The position numbers and the translations under genes are program-made. Shown here piece after piece: positions 44,208 through 55,887 of a stretch of DNA of 64,000 nucleotides. Origin of the DNA: Lamellibrachia satsuma. Lineage: Eukaryota > Annelida > Polychaeta > Sabellida > Siboglinidae. The notes below the pieces were generated by a model that was not told where the DNA came from, made no database searches, and saw only the letters and a program-made list of their open reading frames with translations. The DNA lies in the NCBI GenBank assembly GCA_033239005.1, contig BSQZ01000004.1, positions 15,494,007 through 15,558,006 of the forward strand, given 5' to 3'. How positions within the stretch are numbered: the first letter of the stretch is position 1; every line of letters starts with the position of its first letter.

Positions 44208-46330
44208 TCAATCAGTGTAATTGCATTGACAGCTATGGCATGTGATCGCACCAACGTTATTTTGTTAATGTTAATGATTGTACAACGTACACACAGAGTG
44301 GCCGTGCTCAAATGTTATATACTTAATAGGATGTTGTTTTCAAGACTGTGATGACTTATTTCCACAAACCTTGTTTTCAAAAACGTTTGCTTAACTTAAG
44401 TTCTAAAAAAATTACTGAAGTTCTAAGTAGCACATACGCGTAACAATAACAGTACCTGTCCACCAGATAGTCCCAGTCACAGGTATTCGACTTACCGTAA
44501 GTTTCCGTGTATAATACATCCCCATGTATAATACGTACCCTGACTTTTGCTAAATTCTGATAGAATTTCTATATTACCATGTATAATACGCACCCCAACT
44601 TTTGGCATTGACCTCTGATTTCCCCGCTTGAAGCGCGTTTGCTTGAAGCGCGACTCACACTTGGCCACTGTCATTTCATCAAAGTTCGTTTGTGTGATGA
44701 TCCTTGAATCCATCTCAGAATCGTAAACATGACACGCAAGTTACGACAATGCCGCTGGCTCGTCGCATGCGACGATATATCGCCTCGTTGGTCGTGTAAA
44801 CTCTACGTAAGTTGCATTTTAGCTTGACTATTGCGGAACTGATTAAATATGTGCTTGTTACAACTTACTTTGCGTCGTTCTGATCTCAGTTTTAAAATAA
44901 TACCAAGCTGTATTCTGAAATGTTGCACGTATACACCGAAGCATACATATGGTACAATCAACTTTATGTGCATTTACAACTTTAAACATCGAGTCACATT
45001 GGCTGACCCATGGGCGTGACATTGACTATTCAGGTCGCTCACGTGATTCAAGAACGCCAATCATGATGTCTTGGCGCTCAGGGAGCAACACATATTTGAG
45101 CATATTAACCCGACACTGTCCACACATTTCTGCGTTATTCCCGGTCAGTGACACTCCCTGTCGCGTACGCTTCCCGCTCACTAACGTCATAGTACTAGGG
45201 TTCCAGGAGCGCTATCCATATCCGGTCGGAGACAATTTTTTTTCGCCCTGTCGCTATGTATAATACGCACCCAGACTTTTAAGTCAAACATTTTGAAAAA
45301 ATTGCGGTAGTACTGACACCTGGTTATTGTGGGTTATATTAATTATGCAGGGATTTCCCTGAGGACCTGGTGATAATTTTTAGTATGCCCTGTTTATACA
45401 AAAAATAATTACATGTTAAAATAAGCGTACTTTAGTGTATGTGAAATATGCCAGCAGGAAGTGCATGTTAAATAACCTTGCCTTGAAACCTGCCCCAGTA
45501 AAGACTACCCGTATTACAACACATGCCTGCTGATTAGGGCAGCACCAGCTGTGCAGACAAAGGGGCCAAGACGAAGCCAAAGATCAAAGCCGTCTGCCTG
45601 TGCAGCCGTTAATTGTTGCGGGTTTCTACACAACGTCACCGACGTGATGGACAACCTGTGCTTGATCTCACTTGATCTTGCTTGATCGTATTATCACCAC
45701 CAATCACTTTTTGTTACATGCATATTCGTTGACGATCTTGTGTCCTATCACCTTGGCCTTCTTTGTGATCATCACCAAGCTATGCCCGCTTCGGAAGAAG
45801 ACCACCCACAGTTATATCCTGTAATCGACCAATCCAACATCACGACATGTCTCTCTCTCTGTGTGAGCCCATTACCCGATATCTCAGTGATGTAGGTGGA
45901 CTATGCGACCAGAGCTTTCCTCCCTTAGCCACCATAATGCACCACTTGTGCAATGTACATTGATCAACGCCCGCGTACTCCATAGTGAGGTCAGCAACTT
46001 GAGTTGAGTTGAAACGTGAGGTCCGTCACTGGGAACTGTGCTGGCGACCCTGCAGAACCGATGGCCACCAGTTAAGTTATGCCGAGCTTCGTGATGGACA
46101 TTGTTGAACTCTAGTTTCTATGCGAGCAGATTATTATTGTAAAGAGATCGAATCTCGTCTTTGAGAAATATAAGAGTGGACATTCCACACATGTCTGACC
46201 ACTCGGCGATTCAGTGCACGTTGCAACTTGCCAAGCCACCTGACATTTGATTGAATACGACGAATCGGAGCAATAAACATATGAGTGCCCCTGTGACATG
46301 TGAAGATATCCGATCGTTGTGGTTGTCAGA
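44208..46330. repeat. Duplicated non-coding segment, partner of 34,830-36,110
   Basis: Same order of phrases as the 34.8-kb partner (gatacatcaacattcaatc, gttatattaattatgcaggg, cttcggaagaagaccaccca), interrupted by an extra block of about 0.82 kb. The long identity with small indels shows a segmental duplication of roughly 4.6 kb or more that also includes DIRS and L2-like pieces. Confidence 0.82.
44492..45310. mobile_element. 0.82-kb insertion with repeated tgtataatacgcaccc motif
   Basis: Absent from the partner segment at about 35,055. It begins near taccgtaagtttccgtgta and ends near aaaaattgcggta, so a short imperfect terminal inversion (taccgyaakttt) is possible. The motif tgtataatacgyaccc occurs in direct orientation at about 44,524, 44,581 and 45,257. 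No transposase recognised. The exact target-site duplication is unresolved. Confidence 0.65.
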
Positions 46331-46369
46331 GCTCTTTCGGATGACACGAGTGTAAGTGTCACCAGCGCC

Positions 46370-46645
46370 AGCACGTTACATCATCAATTCGATGTGCAAA
46401 ACTTGAATAACATACCAGTCAAAGCGCCGATGCATCTTATCACCAGAAGGAACTGTTCAACACACCGACGACAATACACCGCTCCCGCCATGTACCACAC
46501 TTGCAATGTGTTTTTTTCAATTGTTTCTTTGAACAGATGTCTTGAATTCGCTGCATACTCCCTAAGAATGTCAACAATATTGATGTCTCATTTGGAAACG
46601 CAACACCATAATGTGAACTGCTTTTTGCTTGACATGTCAAGTTGA
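46370..46645 (+). pseudogene. L2-like linker fragment (duplicate of 36,220-36,485)
   Basis: The phrases cttgaataacataccagtc, gaacagatgtcttgaattcg and aatgtcaacaatattgatgt parallel 36,249-36,440. Codons recall F-x-N-x-C-L-E-F and N-V-N-N-I-D, but this copy has extra frame breaks. Confidence 0.65.
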
Positions 46646-47043
46646 AATGAAATTATACACCGACTGCCTCGCAAAGAAGTACAACGGCTGCAGAGAATGC
46701 GGTATTTGGCGGGTGGCCACGTGGATGTTATTGTAGATGGCGTCACGAAATTGGTTTTCACAAATGTTATAATGCTACAAGTCACTGAAAACACTATCTT
46801 GTTCATTCCAGCAATGGAAGTAACAAACCCAAAAACCCACAAGTTTGAACACCGCCTATACTACCATCATACAACACAGTACAGTGTGATGTTGCTCAAA
46901 GGCTCTATCCATTGAAAAACTTCGTTACTATACAGCTAAACAACGAACTCGACAATGTGTACAGTCGTTGTTCATTGTCCAATTATATATTCATACGGAA
47001 AATAGCATTATTATTACACTTATTGTTCTAATGATTGCATTAG

Positions 47044-47538
47044 ATGTCATCATTGTCCACGCTCAATGCACTGTCTGTCTCATCATCTGTTGACGTCGCT
47101 CCCACGCTGTCCCCATCGTCCGTAGCAGTGGCTGCGAGGGATTCTGGCACTGATCAGGCTCCAAGCAGTTTTCAGTCTCGTTCCAACAGTAGTCGGTGGT
47201 ACTCGCCTCACCATTCGGATCAGTCTGGTTGCCCCTCTTCCACATGCTTGCACAGAGTGGGCCCTTTTGATATGACTAGCAAGCATTTTTTCTCTTATAT
47301 CACGTTTTTGTACAGTTGTCATTGCATTACAGGCCCTTCCTCGCGAATTTTAAAAGGGAGGTTCAGAAACAATCAGCCTGGGAATATTAAAGAGTTATAT
47401 AACATAACTTTTATTTCTAAAGGTAGTACATGTTTTAATCTGTTTAAAATGCCAATTGTTTTGGAGCACTTATTGGATATTTGTCTAATTTGTTTTTCCA
47501 GTTTAGGTTTGTGGCTAAGATCAATCGAAAGTAATTAA
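47044..47538 (+). CDS. Unrecognised Ser-rich ORF, duplicate of 36,876
   Basis: 164 codons. The first 115 or so match the 36.9-kb copy (MSSLSTLNALSVSSSVDVAP, WYSPHHSDQSGCPSSTCLH). After a junction at about 47,388 (aatattaaagag) the frame runs into unrelated DNA, so the C-terminus differs. No known domain recognised. It could be a real small gene or transposon ORF, or simply a duplicated stop-poor stretch. Confidence 0.3.
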   Translation: MSSLSTLNALSVSSSVDVAPTLSPSSVAVAARDSGTDQAPSSFQSRSNSSRWYSPHHSDQSGCPSSTCLHRVGPFDMTSKHFFSYITFLYSCHCITGPSSRILKGRFRNNQPGNIKELYNITFISKGSTCFNLFKMPIVLEHLLDICLICFSSLGLWLRSIESN

Positions 47539-47730
47539 ATTATTTAACTTTTTCAATATTTACATTGTCTATTTTGAGAGTAAGAGTTTGTATGCGTTTA
47601 TCGGGCATGTGAAAAATCATGTATTTTGATGTCGTTTTGTTTAAATATTTAAAGGTTTATTTATGTTTAGCCATTCAATAACTTTCACTAGTTGTTTATT
47701 TATTAAGGTTTGCGTTCTTTTATTGAGCAT
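47390..47730. other. Junction DNA before the tandem array, no gene seen
   Basis: AT-rich sequence unlike the partner at 37.3 kb. Nothing recognisable. It ends where homology to the other array copies begins. Confidence 0.4.
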
Positions 47731-47964
47731 GAATTGCAGGGGATTACTTAGGGGGGATTACTTACATCACACTTTTGTGTATAGTGAATTTTTAAATAGT
47801 CTAGCTGGTACTGTGCTCGTGCAGTCTTAATTAAGTATCGTTTTCCCTTGTAAATTGTTATGCTGGAACATTATATAACAGCACAATAAAAAGGGTTTTT
47901 TGGTCACACTTATTGCTAACATCTACCAGTTTGTCTTCTACACTGATGTAGTTATCCAGACAGA

Positions 47965-48330
47965 CTATTTATTCTGACTGTGCGTCCTATGCTGCTGGCA
48001 TCTTACATTTAATGCAATGTGCACAGTGGTAGTTTTGTTGAAATGCAACCTCCAAAATAAATTGGACAAATTGTCCATTTTCAACCTACATAGCAGATTG
48101 TTTTTTCCACACAAATTTCGAAAGGGTTTCACGTCCCCGTTATTAACCAAATACACCAGGGATTCATGGGTAATGGAACTGCTTAGGCACACGAATATAG
48201 TATTTACATATAAATTCGCCACATTCTTGGCCGAATTTGGCGATCTGGTTGAGCGCTTTGGAACGAAATCCGGTCTCATCAACCTTTGCGTCTTGGACGT
48301 AGACATTGCCATAACGATAGCAATGGTGTG
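47965..48330 (-). CDS. Unrecognised ORF region, open on both strands in four copies
   Basis: On the minus strand 115 codons here (132 in copies at 50,663-51,061, 54,957-55,355 and 59,255-59,653) read SKTQRLMRPDFVPKRST and later KPFRNLCGKNNLLC. On the plus strand 104 codons are open in all four copies (48,017-48,331 here), including FGDLVERFGTKSGLINLCVL. Differences between copies change residues in both readings, so neither frame clearly shows protein-level constraint. It lies in the intron upstream of each Cys-type exon. I recognise no domain, and the openness may be chance preserved by recent duplication. Confidence 0.25.
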   Translation of the reverse strand, partial: HTIAIVMAMSTSKTQRLMRPDFVPKRSTRSPNSAKNVANLYVNTIFVCLSSSITHESLVYLVNNGDVKPFRNLCGKNNLLCRLKMDNLSNLFWRLHFNKTTTVHIALNVRCQQHRTHSQNK

Positions 48331-48810
48331 AAGAAAGCAGGTTATTTTATAGAAACAAACAAATGAAATGTGGCTACAGTCAGATGATGTATTACACAGC
48401 TGATGTTAAAATAGGTGCATTTTCAGAACCTTGCTCAACTAATGCCATAAACAAATGTCCTAATTTAGAAATTGTAATCTCTAACCTAATGTACCTTTGT
48501 TCAAGCTTTCAATAGGCACATTCGTCTACATCCCAAATATAAACTTTAGCTTAACATAATGTGTTCATTTCGATCAGGTGTAGACAATATCATATGGTTT
48601 ATTGTCGCTGAACGAAGATTTTGAGGGGTTATCCTGTTGGCGGTTACCCATTTGAATCTCGGTCAGGCAATCGTAAAACAATATCAATAGCACTGGTATA
48701 GAATTTATGGGATTACACAACCGTGTCATGTATTTGTTTTCGTACATGTGGTGTTGCTATTGATCATACATACGATCTTCTCTTTATTATGTATTACCTC
48801 TATGTTGCAG

Positions 48811-48894
48811 TTTGCAGGAATGTGGAATTGCCACTGATGGCATGCGGGCCGTAGCCACTGCCCTTTCTCGGTGCTCAAAAGTTGAGAAACTCTG
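48811..48894 (+). CDS. LRR exon 9 (Cys-type, 84 bp)
   Basis: Acceptor tatgttgcag, donor gttagt. Joined to exon 8 through GA+T (Asp). It reads LQECGIATDGMRAVATALS then RCSKVEKLW. It is identical at every base to the exon at 55,804 (copy 3) but differs from that at 51,510 (copy 2) at about seven positions. Confidence 0.93.
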
Positions 48895-49156
48895 GTTAGT
48901 TTGAGTTGGATATATGGCAATTTGTTGTATGACCCGTATTTGTTTATATTATATTTTTATATGATGTTTATGTATAGTTTTGTTTCTTTGAATGTTCTTA
49001 TGTGGAAGTTTATGATATCATGCTGTAGTAGTAACTATGTAATCCATCGTTGCTCTCAAACATGTAATGAATAATATGTTGCAAATTATTTTCTTATTTT
49101 GAGGCAAGCCATATTAGTAATTATCAGGTTTTAATAATATATATAAAATTGTGCAG

Positions 49157-49243
49157 GTTGACAGAAAACGACCTCAGTGATCCCACAGCCAGCAAAGCGT
49201 TGGGTGACTCCATCCAGGAGATGACAGCTTTGAGGGAATTGAG
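49157..49243 (+). CDS. LRR exon 10 (Asn-type, 87 bp)
   Basis: Acceptor ttgtgcag, donor gtaagt. It reads LTENDLSDPTASKALGDSI then QEMTALREL. It enters with G completing Trp and leaves with AG (Ser with the T of exon 11). The intron between it and exon 9 is 262 bp, like the other array pairs. Confidence 0.93.
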
Positions 49244-51509
49244 GTAAGTAGTTTATCGATATAATTCACATTGGCTGTATTGCTATTGTTGCGCCAGTGA
49301 TATTTCTCCTGTAAGTCTGAACTTCTGATCATGCAACGGTTTCTCTGTTGTTTGCATGGGTTGATTCCATGTTAGAACTGATACAATTGTCATACTTAGG
49401 AATGATATGGGCAGTTGATAGATACAATGGCTGCCTTGTTTGGAAAGTGGAGTTCCTATTCAGATACTATTCAGAAACTGTCAGATTAGATGACATATTT
49501 GATCTTGAACTGTACCCATCGCTGAATTTGTTTCGTGTCAAAACTTGTTTAAATTTATTACTGTGACGTTCTGTGAATCACATGAGCAGTTCATAAATAC
49601 TATGGCTGCCATGTTTGGTATGTGGAGTTGCTATTGAAATGCTCTTCAGAAATTCTCAGACTAGTCAACATATTTGATCATAAACCGTAGCAATCCAGCA
49701 ATTTATTTATTTTCTTGTCAAATCATATTTTACTGTAGCATTGTGACGTTTTATATAATATGCTACATATTTCTTAATATTGTTAAGCTCCAGAGTGTGC
49801 CCTAAGAGTGTTGTACAACATGACATATGAATGTTAATTACACAATAATTATGAAGTAATGCATTATAAGTATTCACACGAAATACATTTTTGGTCTTTA
49901 GACTGAAAAGTGCTTTTGTGTGCAGGTGCAGAAAGCCCCAGCCACTAGCTAGAGGGCTATTTAATAACAACCTGTTACCCTCTCTTCCTGGAAATTGGTA
50001 TAGCGCTTAATTAGGCTGGCCGGGAGGCATTCAAAGCATCCCATTGCTTAGCGGCGCCTGCGGGGTAAATTTGCGGGAGTTCAAGTTCAAGTAGAGGCGC
50101 AGGTTTGCAAATTACTTTTCTGCACTGCGCCAGACTAGCAACACCATTTTCGACTTTCATTTGGGAACAATTTTGATTCCCACCCTCCCTCCTCAGTGTA
50201 TTTGTTTTACTGTCAGTTATACATTCGACACTGCTCTCGTCCACTATGGTGCATTGCATTTCAATAGCAATATAGCAGACTAGCAGCTTTATTCTCGTGC
50301 AGTCTTCAAGTGTATATTTTCCCCTTACACAAGCTGAACATTGTATAGCAGCAGAACAGTTTTGTTTGATCAAGGGCAAGGTATTAACCCCCCTTTTGTA
50401 TAAAGCAAGCTCTGTGCTGATACAGCACGAATTGGAGGGGATTACTTAGGAGGGATTACTTACATCACACTTTTGTGTGTAGTAAATTTTTAAATAGTCT
50501 AGCTGGTGCTGTGCTTGTGCACTCTTAATTAAGTATCGTTTTCCCTTGTAAATTGTTATGCTGGAACATTATATAATAGCACAGCAACAAGGGTTTTTTG
50601 ATCACACTTATTGCTAACATCTACCAGTTTGTCTTCTACACTGATGTAGTTATCCAGACAGACTATTTATTCTGACTGTGCGTCCTATGCTGCTGGCATC
50701 TTACATTTAATGCAATGTGCACAGTGGTAGTTTTGTTGAAATGCAACCTCCAAAATAAATTGGACAAATTGTCCATTTTCAACGTACATAGCAGATTGTT
50801 TTTTCCACACAAATTTCGAAAGGGTTTCACGTCCCTGTTATTAACCAAATACACCAGGAATTCATGGGTAATGGAACTGCTTAGGCACACGAATATAGTA
50901 TTTACATATAAATTCGCCACATTCTTGGCCGAATTTGGCGATCTGGTTGAGCGCTTTGGAACGAAATCCGGTCTCATCAACCTTTGCGTCTTGGACGTAG
51001 ACATTGCCATAACGATAGCAATGGTGTGAAGAAAGCAGGTTATTTTTATAGAAACAAACAAATGAAATGTGGTTACAGTCAGATGATGTATTACACAGCT
51101 GATGTTAAAATAGGTGCATTTTCAGAACCTTGCTCAACTAATGCCATAAACAAATGTCCTAATTTAGAAATTGTAATCTCTAACCTAATGTACCTTTATT
51201 CAAGCTTTCAATAGGCACATTCGTCTACATCCCAAATATTAACTTTAGCTTAACATAATGTGTTCATTTCGATCAGGTGTAGACAATATCATATGGTTTA
51301 TTGTCGACGAACGAAGATTTTGAGGGGTTATCCTGTGGGCGGTTACCCATTTGAATCTCGGTCAGGCAATCGTACAACAATATCAATAGCACTGGTATAG
51401 AATTTATGGGATTACACAACCGTGTCATGTATTTGTTTTCGTACATGTGTTTTTGCTGTTGATCATACGTACGATCGCCTCTTTATTATGTATCACCTCT
51501 ATATTGCAG

Positions 51510-51593
51510 TTTGCAGAAATGTGGAATTGCCACTGATGGAATGCGGGCTATAGCCACCGCCCTTTCTCGGTGCCCAAAAGTTGAGAAACTCTG
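51510..51593 (+). CDS. LRR exon 11 (Cys-type, 84 bp)
   Basis: Acceptor atattgcag, donor gttagt. It reads LQKCGIATDGMRAIATALS then RCPKVEKLW. Compared with exons 9 and 13 it has Glu to Lys, Val to Ile and Ser to Pro changes plus silent changes. Frame and splice sites are intact. Lys in the first variable position alters a residue that faces the concave surface in this fold, by family knowledge. Confidence 0.93.
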
Positions 51594-51855
51594 GTTAGTT
51601 TGAGTTGGGTATATGGTAACTTGTTGTATGACCCGTATTTGTTGATAGCATATTTTTATATGATGTGTATGTACAGTTTTGTTTCTTTGAAGGTTCTTAT
51701 GTGTAAGTTTATGATATGATGCTGTAGTAGTAATTATGTAATCTATCGTTGCTGTCAAACATGTAATGAATAATATGTTTCAAATTATATTCTTATTTTG
51801 ATGCAAGCCATATTAGTAATTATCAGGTTATATTAATATATATAACATTGTGCAG

Positions 51856-51942
51856 GTTGACAGAAAACGACCTCAGTGATCCCACAGCCAGCAAAGCGTT
51901 GGGTGACTCCATCCAGGAGATGACAGCTTTGAGGGAATTGGG
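51856..51942 (+). CDS. LRR exon 12 (Asn-type, 87 bp)
   Basis: Acceptor ttgtgcag, donor gtaagt. Identical to exons 10 and 14 except that its last two bases are GG rather than AG. The junction codon with the next exon is therefore Gly (GGT) rather than Ser (AGT). No frame damage. Confidence 0.93.
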
Positions 51943-52801
51943 GTAAGTAGTTTATCGATATAATTCACATTGGCTGTATTGCTATTGTTGCGCCAGTGAT
52001 ATTTCTCCTGTAAGTCTGAACTTCTGATCATGCAACGGTTTCTCTGTTGTTTGCATGGGTTGATTCCATGTTAGAAGTGATACAATTGTCATACTTAGGA
52101 ATGATATGGGCAGTTGATAGATACAATGGCTGCCTTGTTTGGAAAGTGGAGTTCCTATTCAGATACTATTCAGAAACTGTCAGATTAGATGACATATTTG
52201 ATCTTGAACTGTACCCATCGCTGAATTTGTTTCGTGTCAAAACTTGTTTAAATTTATTACTGTGACGTTCTGTGAATCACATGAGCAGTTCATAAATACT
52301 ATGGCTGCCATGTTTGGTATGTGGAGTTGCTATTGAAATGCTCTTCAGAAATTCTCAGACTAGTCAACATATTTGATCATAAACCGTAGCAATCCAGCAA
52401 TTTATTTATTTTCTTGTCAAATCATATTTTACTGTATCATTGTGACGTTTTATATAATATGCTACATATTTCTTAATATTGTTAAGCTCCAGAGTGTGCC
52501 CTAAGAGTGTTGTACAACATGACATATGAATGTTAATTACACAATAATTATGAAGTAATGCATTATAAGTATTCACACGAAATACATTTTTGGTCTTTAG
52601 ACTGAAAAGTGCTTTTGTGTGCAGGTGCAGAAAGCCCCAGCCACTAGCTAGAGGGCTATTTAATAACAACCTGTTACCCTCTCTTCCTGGAAATTGGTAT
52701 AGCGCTTAATTAGGCTGGCCGGGAGGCATTCAAAGCATCCCATTGCTTAGCGGCGCCTGCGGGGTAAATTTGCGGGAGTTCAAGTTCAAGTAGAGGCGCA
52801 G

Positions 52802-54397
52802 GTAGCTAAGAAAATAAAGGCAATGAAAGATAACAAATCACCGGGAGTGGATGGGATTCCTCCAAAATTACTAATGGAAACAGTAGAACAAATCAGTATA
52901 CCACTTGCAAGAGTATTCAACTTGTCATTAAAAGAGGGAGTTGTTCCGTTTGAATGGAAAGAAGCAAACATCATACCATTATTTAAAAAGGGTTCGAGAA
53001 ATAAGTCAGAGAATTACAGACCAGTGAGTTTAACGTCAGTGATTTGTAAATTATTAGAAAGGTTAATTAAAGACCATATGGTGGAATTCTCTCAAGCATA
53101 AATTATTAAATTCATCTCAACATGGATTCCTTAAAGCGAGGTCATGCTTAACAAATAAATATGTTATGTTTTTGGAAGAAATCACTAAGTGGATAGATTG
53201 GGATCGCCAGTAGATATTATCTACTTAGATTTTCAGAAAGCTTTTGACAAAGTGCCACATCAAAGATTACTACTTAAATTAAAAGCCCATGGTATCGGGA
53301 CAGCATAACTGACTGGATAGAACAATGGCTGACTGACAGAAGACAACGAGTTGTAGTAGATGGAGAAGTTTGAAATTGGAAATCGGTTTTGAGTGGGGTA
53401 CCTCAAGGATCAGTATTAGGACCTATATTATTCTTAATTTATATCAATGACTTGGACGACAGTATAACAAGTAACGTACTGAAATTTGCGGATGACACAA
53501 AACTGTTTAGAAAGGTTAATACTGATGGTGATAAACAACATTTACAAAACGATCTAGACAGATTAGTGAAATGGTCTGAGAAATGGCAGATGTTGTTCAA
53601 TTTTGGGAAATGTAAATGCCTACATACAGGACATAGGAACTTGAATGTAAACTATAAAATGGGAGATACTGTTCTGGGTACTACTGTAAAAGAAAAGGAT
53701 TTAGGAGTTACAATAAGCGCTGATGTGAAAGTTTTAGAGCAGTGTGGTATTGCAGCTTCAAAGGGTAATCAAATTATTGGATTGATTAGAAGAAACATAA
53801 CATACAAGGGGAAAAAAGTTAATTATACCTCTTTATAAAGCAACAGTTAGATCTCATTTAGAATACTGTATACAAGCATGGAGACCATATCGTAAGAAGG
53901 ATATAGATACGCTTGAACGCATACAAAGGAGAGCAACTAAAATGATTCCAGAACTGAGAGACCTTAGTTATGAAGAACGCCTGAAAGAATGTGGTTTAAC
54001 AACTCTAGAGACAAGGAGGTTAAGAGGAGATCAGATTGAAGTTTTTAAGATATTGAATGGGTATGAAAATATTGATAGAAATATGTTTTTCTCACTCAAG
54101 AAGGATAGCAGAACTAGAGGACATGAGGTAAAATTAGTAAAGGATCAATGTAGATTGGACATCAGGAAGCACTCGTTCTCACAGAGGACAATAAATGAAT
54201 GGAACAAATTGTCTACAGATTGTGTAACTGCTAGCAGCGTGAATATGTTTAAAAACAAGGTTGACACATATCTCAGGAGGCGGGTTATAAGTAGATGAAC
54301 ATTGTTGACTCTCGATAAGCCAATGGCTTCCTTGTCCACTTGCCATCTGGGCATTTGGCTTGGATGGCAAATCTTGTTAAATCTTGTTAAATCTTGT
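52802..54397 (+). mobile_element. CR1 insertion in segmental copy 2, frame-damaged
   Basis: Inserted between gcgcag and tttgc of the copy-1 sequence. It begins gtagctaagaaaataaagg and ends with three aaatcttgtt units. Relative to the sister at 57,096 it has lost 7-8 bases near 53,085 (gaattctctcaagc) and single bases near 53,198, 53,300 and 54,288-54,306, and carries a nonsense change near 53,370 (gtttgaaat for gtttcaaat). Frames survive at 52,823-53,101, 53,389-53,838 and 53,942-54,298, showing VDGIPPKLLMETV, GVPQGSVLGPILF and KFADDTKLF. No target-site duplication longer than one or two bases is visible, as usual for CR1. Confidence 0.95.
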
Positions 54398-55803
54398 TTG
54401 CAAATTACTTTTCTGCACTGCGCCAGACTAGCAACACCATTTTCGACTTTCATTTGGGAACAATTTTGATTCCCACCCTCCCTCCTCAGTGTATTTGTTT
54501 TACTGTCAGTTATACATTCGACACTGCTCTCGTCCACTATGGTGCATTGCATTTCAATAGCAATATAGCAGACTAGCAGCTTTATTCTCGTGCAGTCTTC
54601 AAGTGTATATTTTCCCCTTACACAAGCTGAACATTGTATAGCAGCAGAACAGTTTTGTTTGATCAAGGGCAAGGTATTAAGCCCCCTTTTGTATAAAGCA
54701 AGCTCTGTGCTGATACAGCACGAATTGGAGGGGATTACTTAGGGGGGATTACTTACATCACACTTTTGTGTGTAGTAAATTGTTAAATAGTCTAGCTGGT
54801 ACTGTGCTCGTGCACTCTTAATTAAGTATCGTTTTCCCTTGTAAATTGATAAACATGGGACATTATATAATAGCAAAACAACAAGGGTTTTTTGATCACA
54901 CTTATTGCTAACATCTACCAGTTTGTGTTCTATAGTGATGTAGTTATCCAGACAGACTATTTATTCTGACTGTGCGTCCTATGCTGCTGGCATCTTACAT
55001 TTAATGCAATGTGCACAGTGGTAGTTTTGTTGAAATGCAACCTCCAAAATAAATTGGACAAATTGTCCATTTTCAACCTACATAGCAGATTGTTTTTTCC
55101 ACACAAATTTCGAAAGGGTTTCACGTCCCCGTTATTAACCAAATACACCAGGGATTCATGGGTAATGGAACTGCTTAGGCACACGAATATAGTATTTACA
55201 TATAAATGTGCCACATTCTTGGACGAATTTGGCGATCTGGTTGAGCGCTTTGGAACGAAATCCGGTCTCATCAACCTTTGCGTCTTGGACGTAGACATGG
55301 CCATAACGATAGCAATGGTGTGAAGAAAGCAGGTTATTTTTATAGAAACAAACAAATGAAATGTGGCTACAGTCAGATGATGTATTACACAGCTGATGTT
55401 AAAATAGGTGCATTTTCAGAACCTTGCTCAACTAATGCCATAAACAAATGTCCTAATTTAGAAATTGTAATCTCTAACCTAATGTACCTTTGTTCAAGCT
55501 TTCAATAGGCACATTCGTCTACATCCCAAATATTAACTTTAGCTTAACATAATGTGTTCATTTCGATCAGGTGTAGACAATATCATATGGTTTATTGTCG
55601 CTGAACGAAGATTTGGAGGGGTTATCCTGTGGGCGGTTACCCATTTGAATCTCGGTCAGGCAATCGTACAACAATATCAATAGCACTGGTATAGAATTTA
55701 TGGGATTACACAACCGTGTCATGTATTTGTTTTCGTACATGTGTTGTTGCTATTGATCATACATACGATCTTCTCTTTATTATGTATTACCTCTATGTTG
55801 CAG

Positions 55804-55887
55804 TTTGCAGGAATGTGGAATTGCCACTGATGGCATGCGGGCCGTAGCCACTGCCCTTTCTCGGTGCTCAAAAGTTGAGAAACTCTG
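55804..55887 (+). CDS. LRR exon 13 (Cys-type, 84 bp)
   Basis: Base-for-base identical to exon 9, including acceptor tatgttgcag and donor gttagt. Joined to exon 12 through GG+T (Gly). If all array copies are spliced in, the protein contains the same 28 residues (LQECGIATDGMRAVATALS and the rest) twice, 114 residues apart. Confidence 0.93.

Larger units (their letters stand above)
47731..50428 (+). repeat. Tandem segmental copy 1 (2.70 kb, no CR1)
   Basis: Begins at gaattgcaggggattactta; the same start recurs at 50,429, 54,722 and 59,021. It contains LRR exons 9 and 10 and their introns. At 50,100-50,105 (gcgcag-gtttgc) it carries the uninterrupted site where copies 2 and 3 hold a CR1 insertion. 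A GC-rich patch at 50,010-50,100 is common to copies 1-3. Confidence 0.95.
50429..54721 (+). repeat. Tandem segmental copy 2 (4.29 kb, with CR1)
   Basis: Same content as copy 1 plus a CR1 of about 1.6 kb at 52,802-54,397. Its exon pair and the 300 bp upstream carry variants (cgtacgatcgcctc) that recur in copy 4 but not in copies 1 and 3. Confidence 0.95.

Noticed and set aside
50010..50100. GC-rich patch resembling a tRNA-derived SINE head (agttcaagttcaa as a B box)
   Set aside because: The A-box match is weak, no tRNA fold or tail is seen, and copies exist only as part of the tandem segments.
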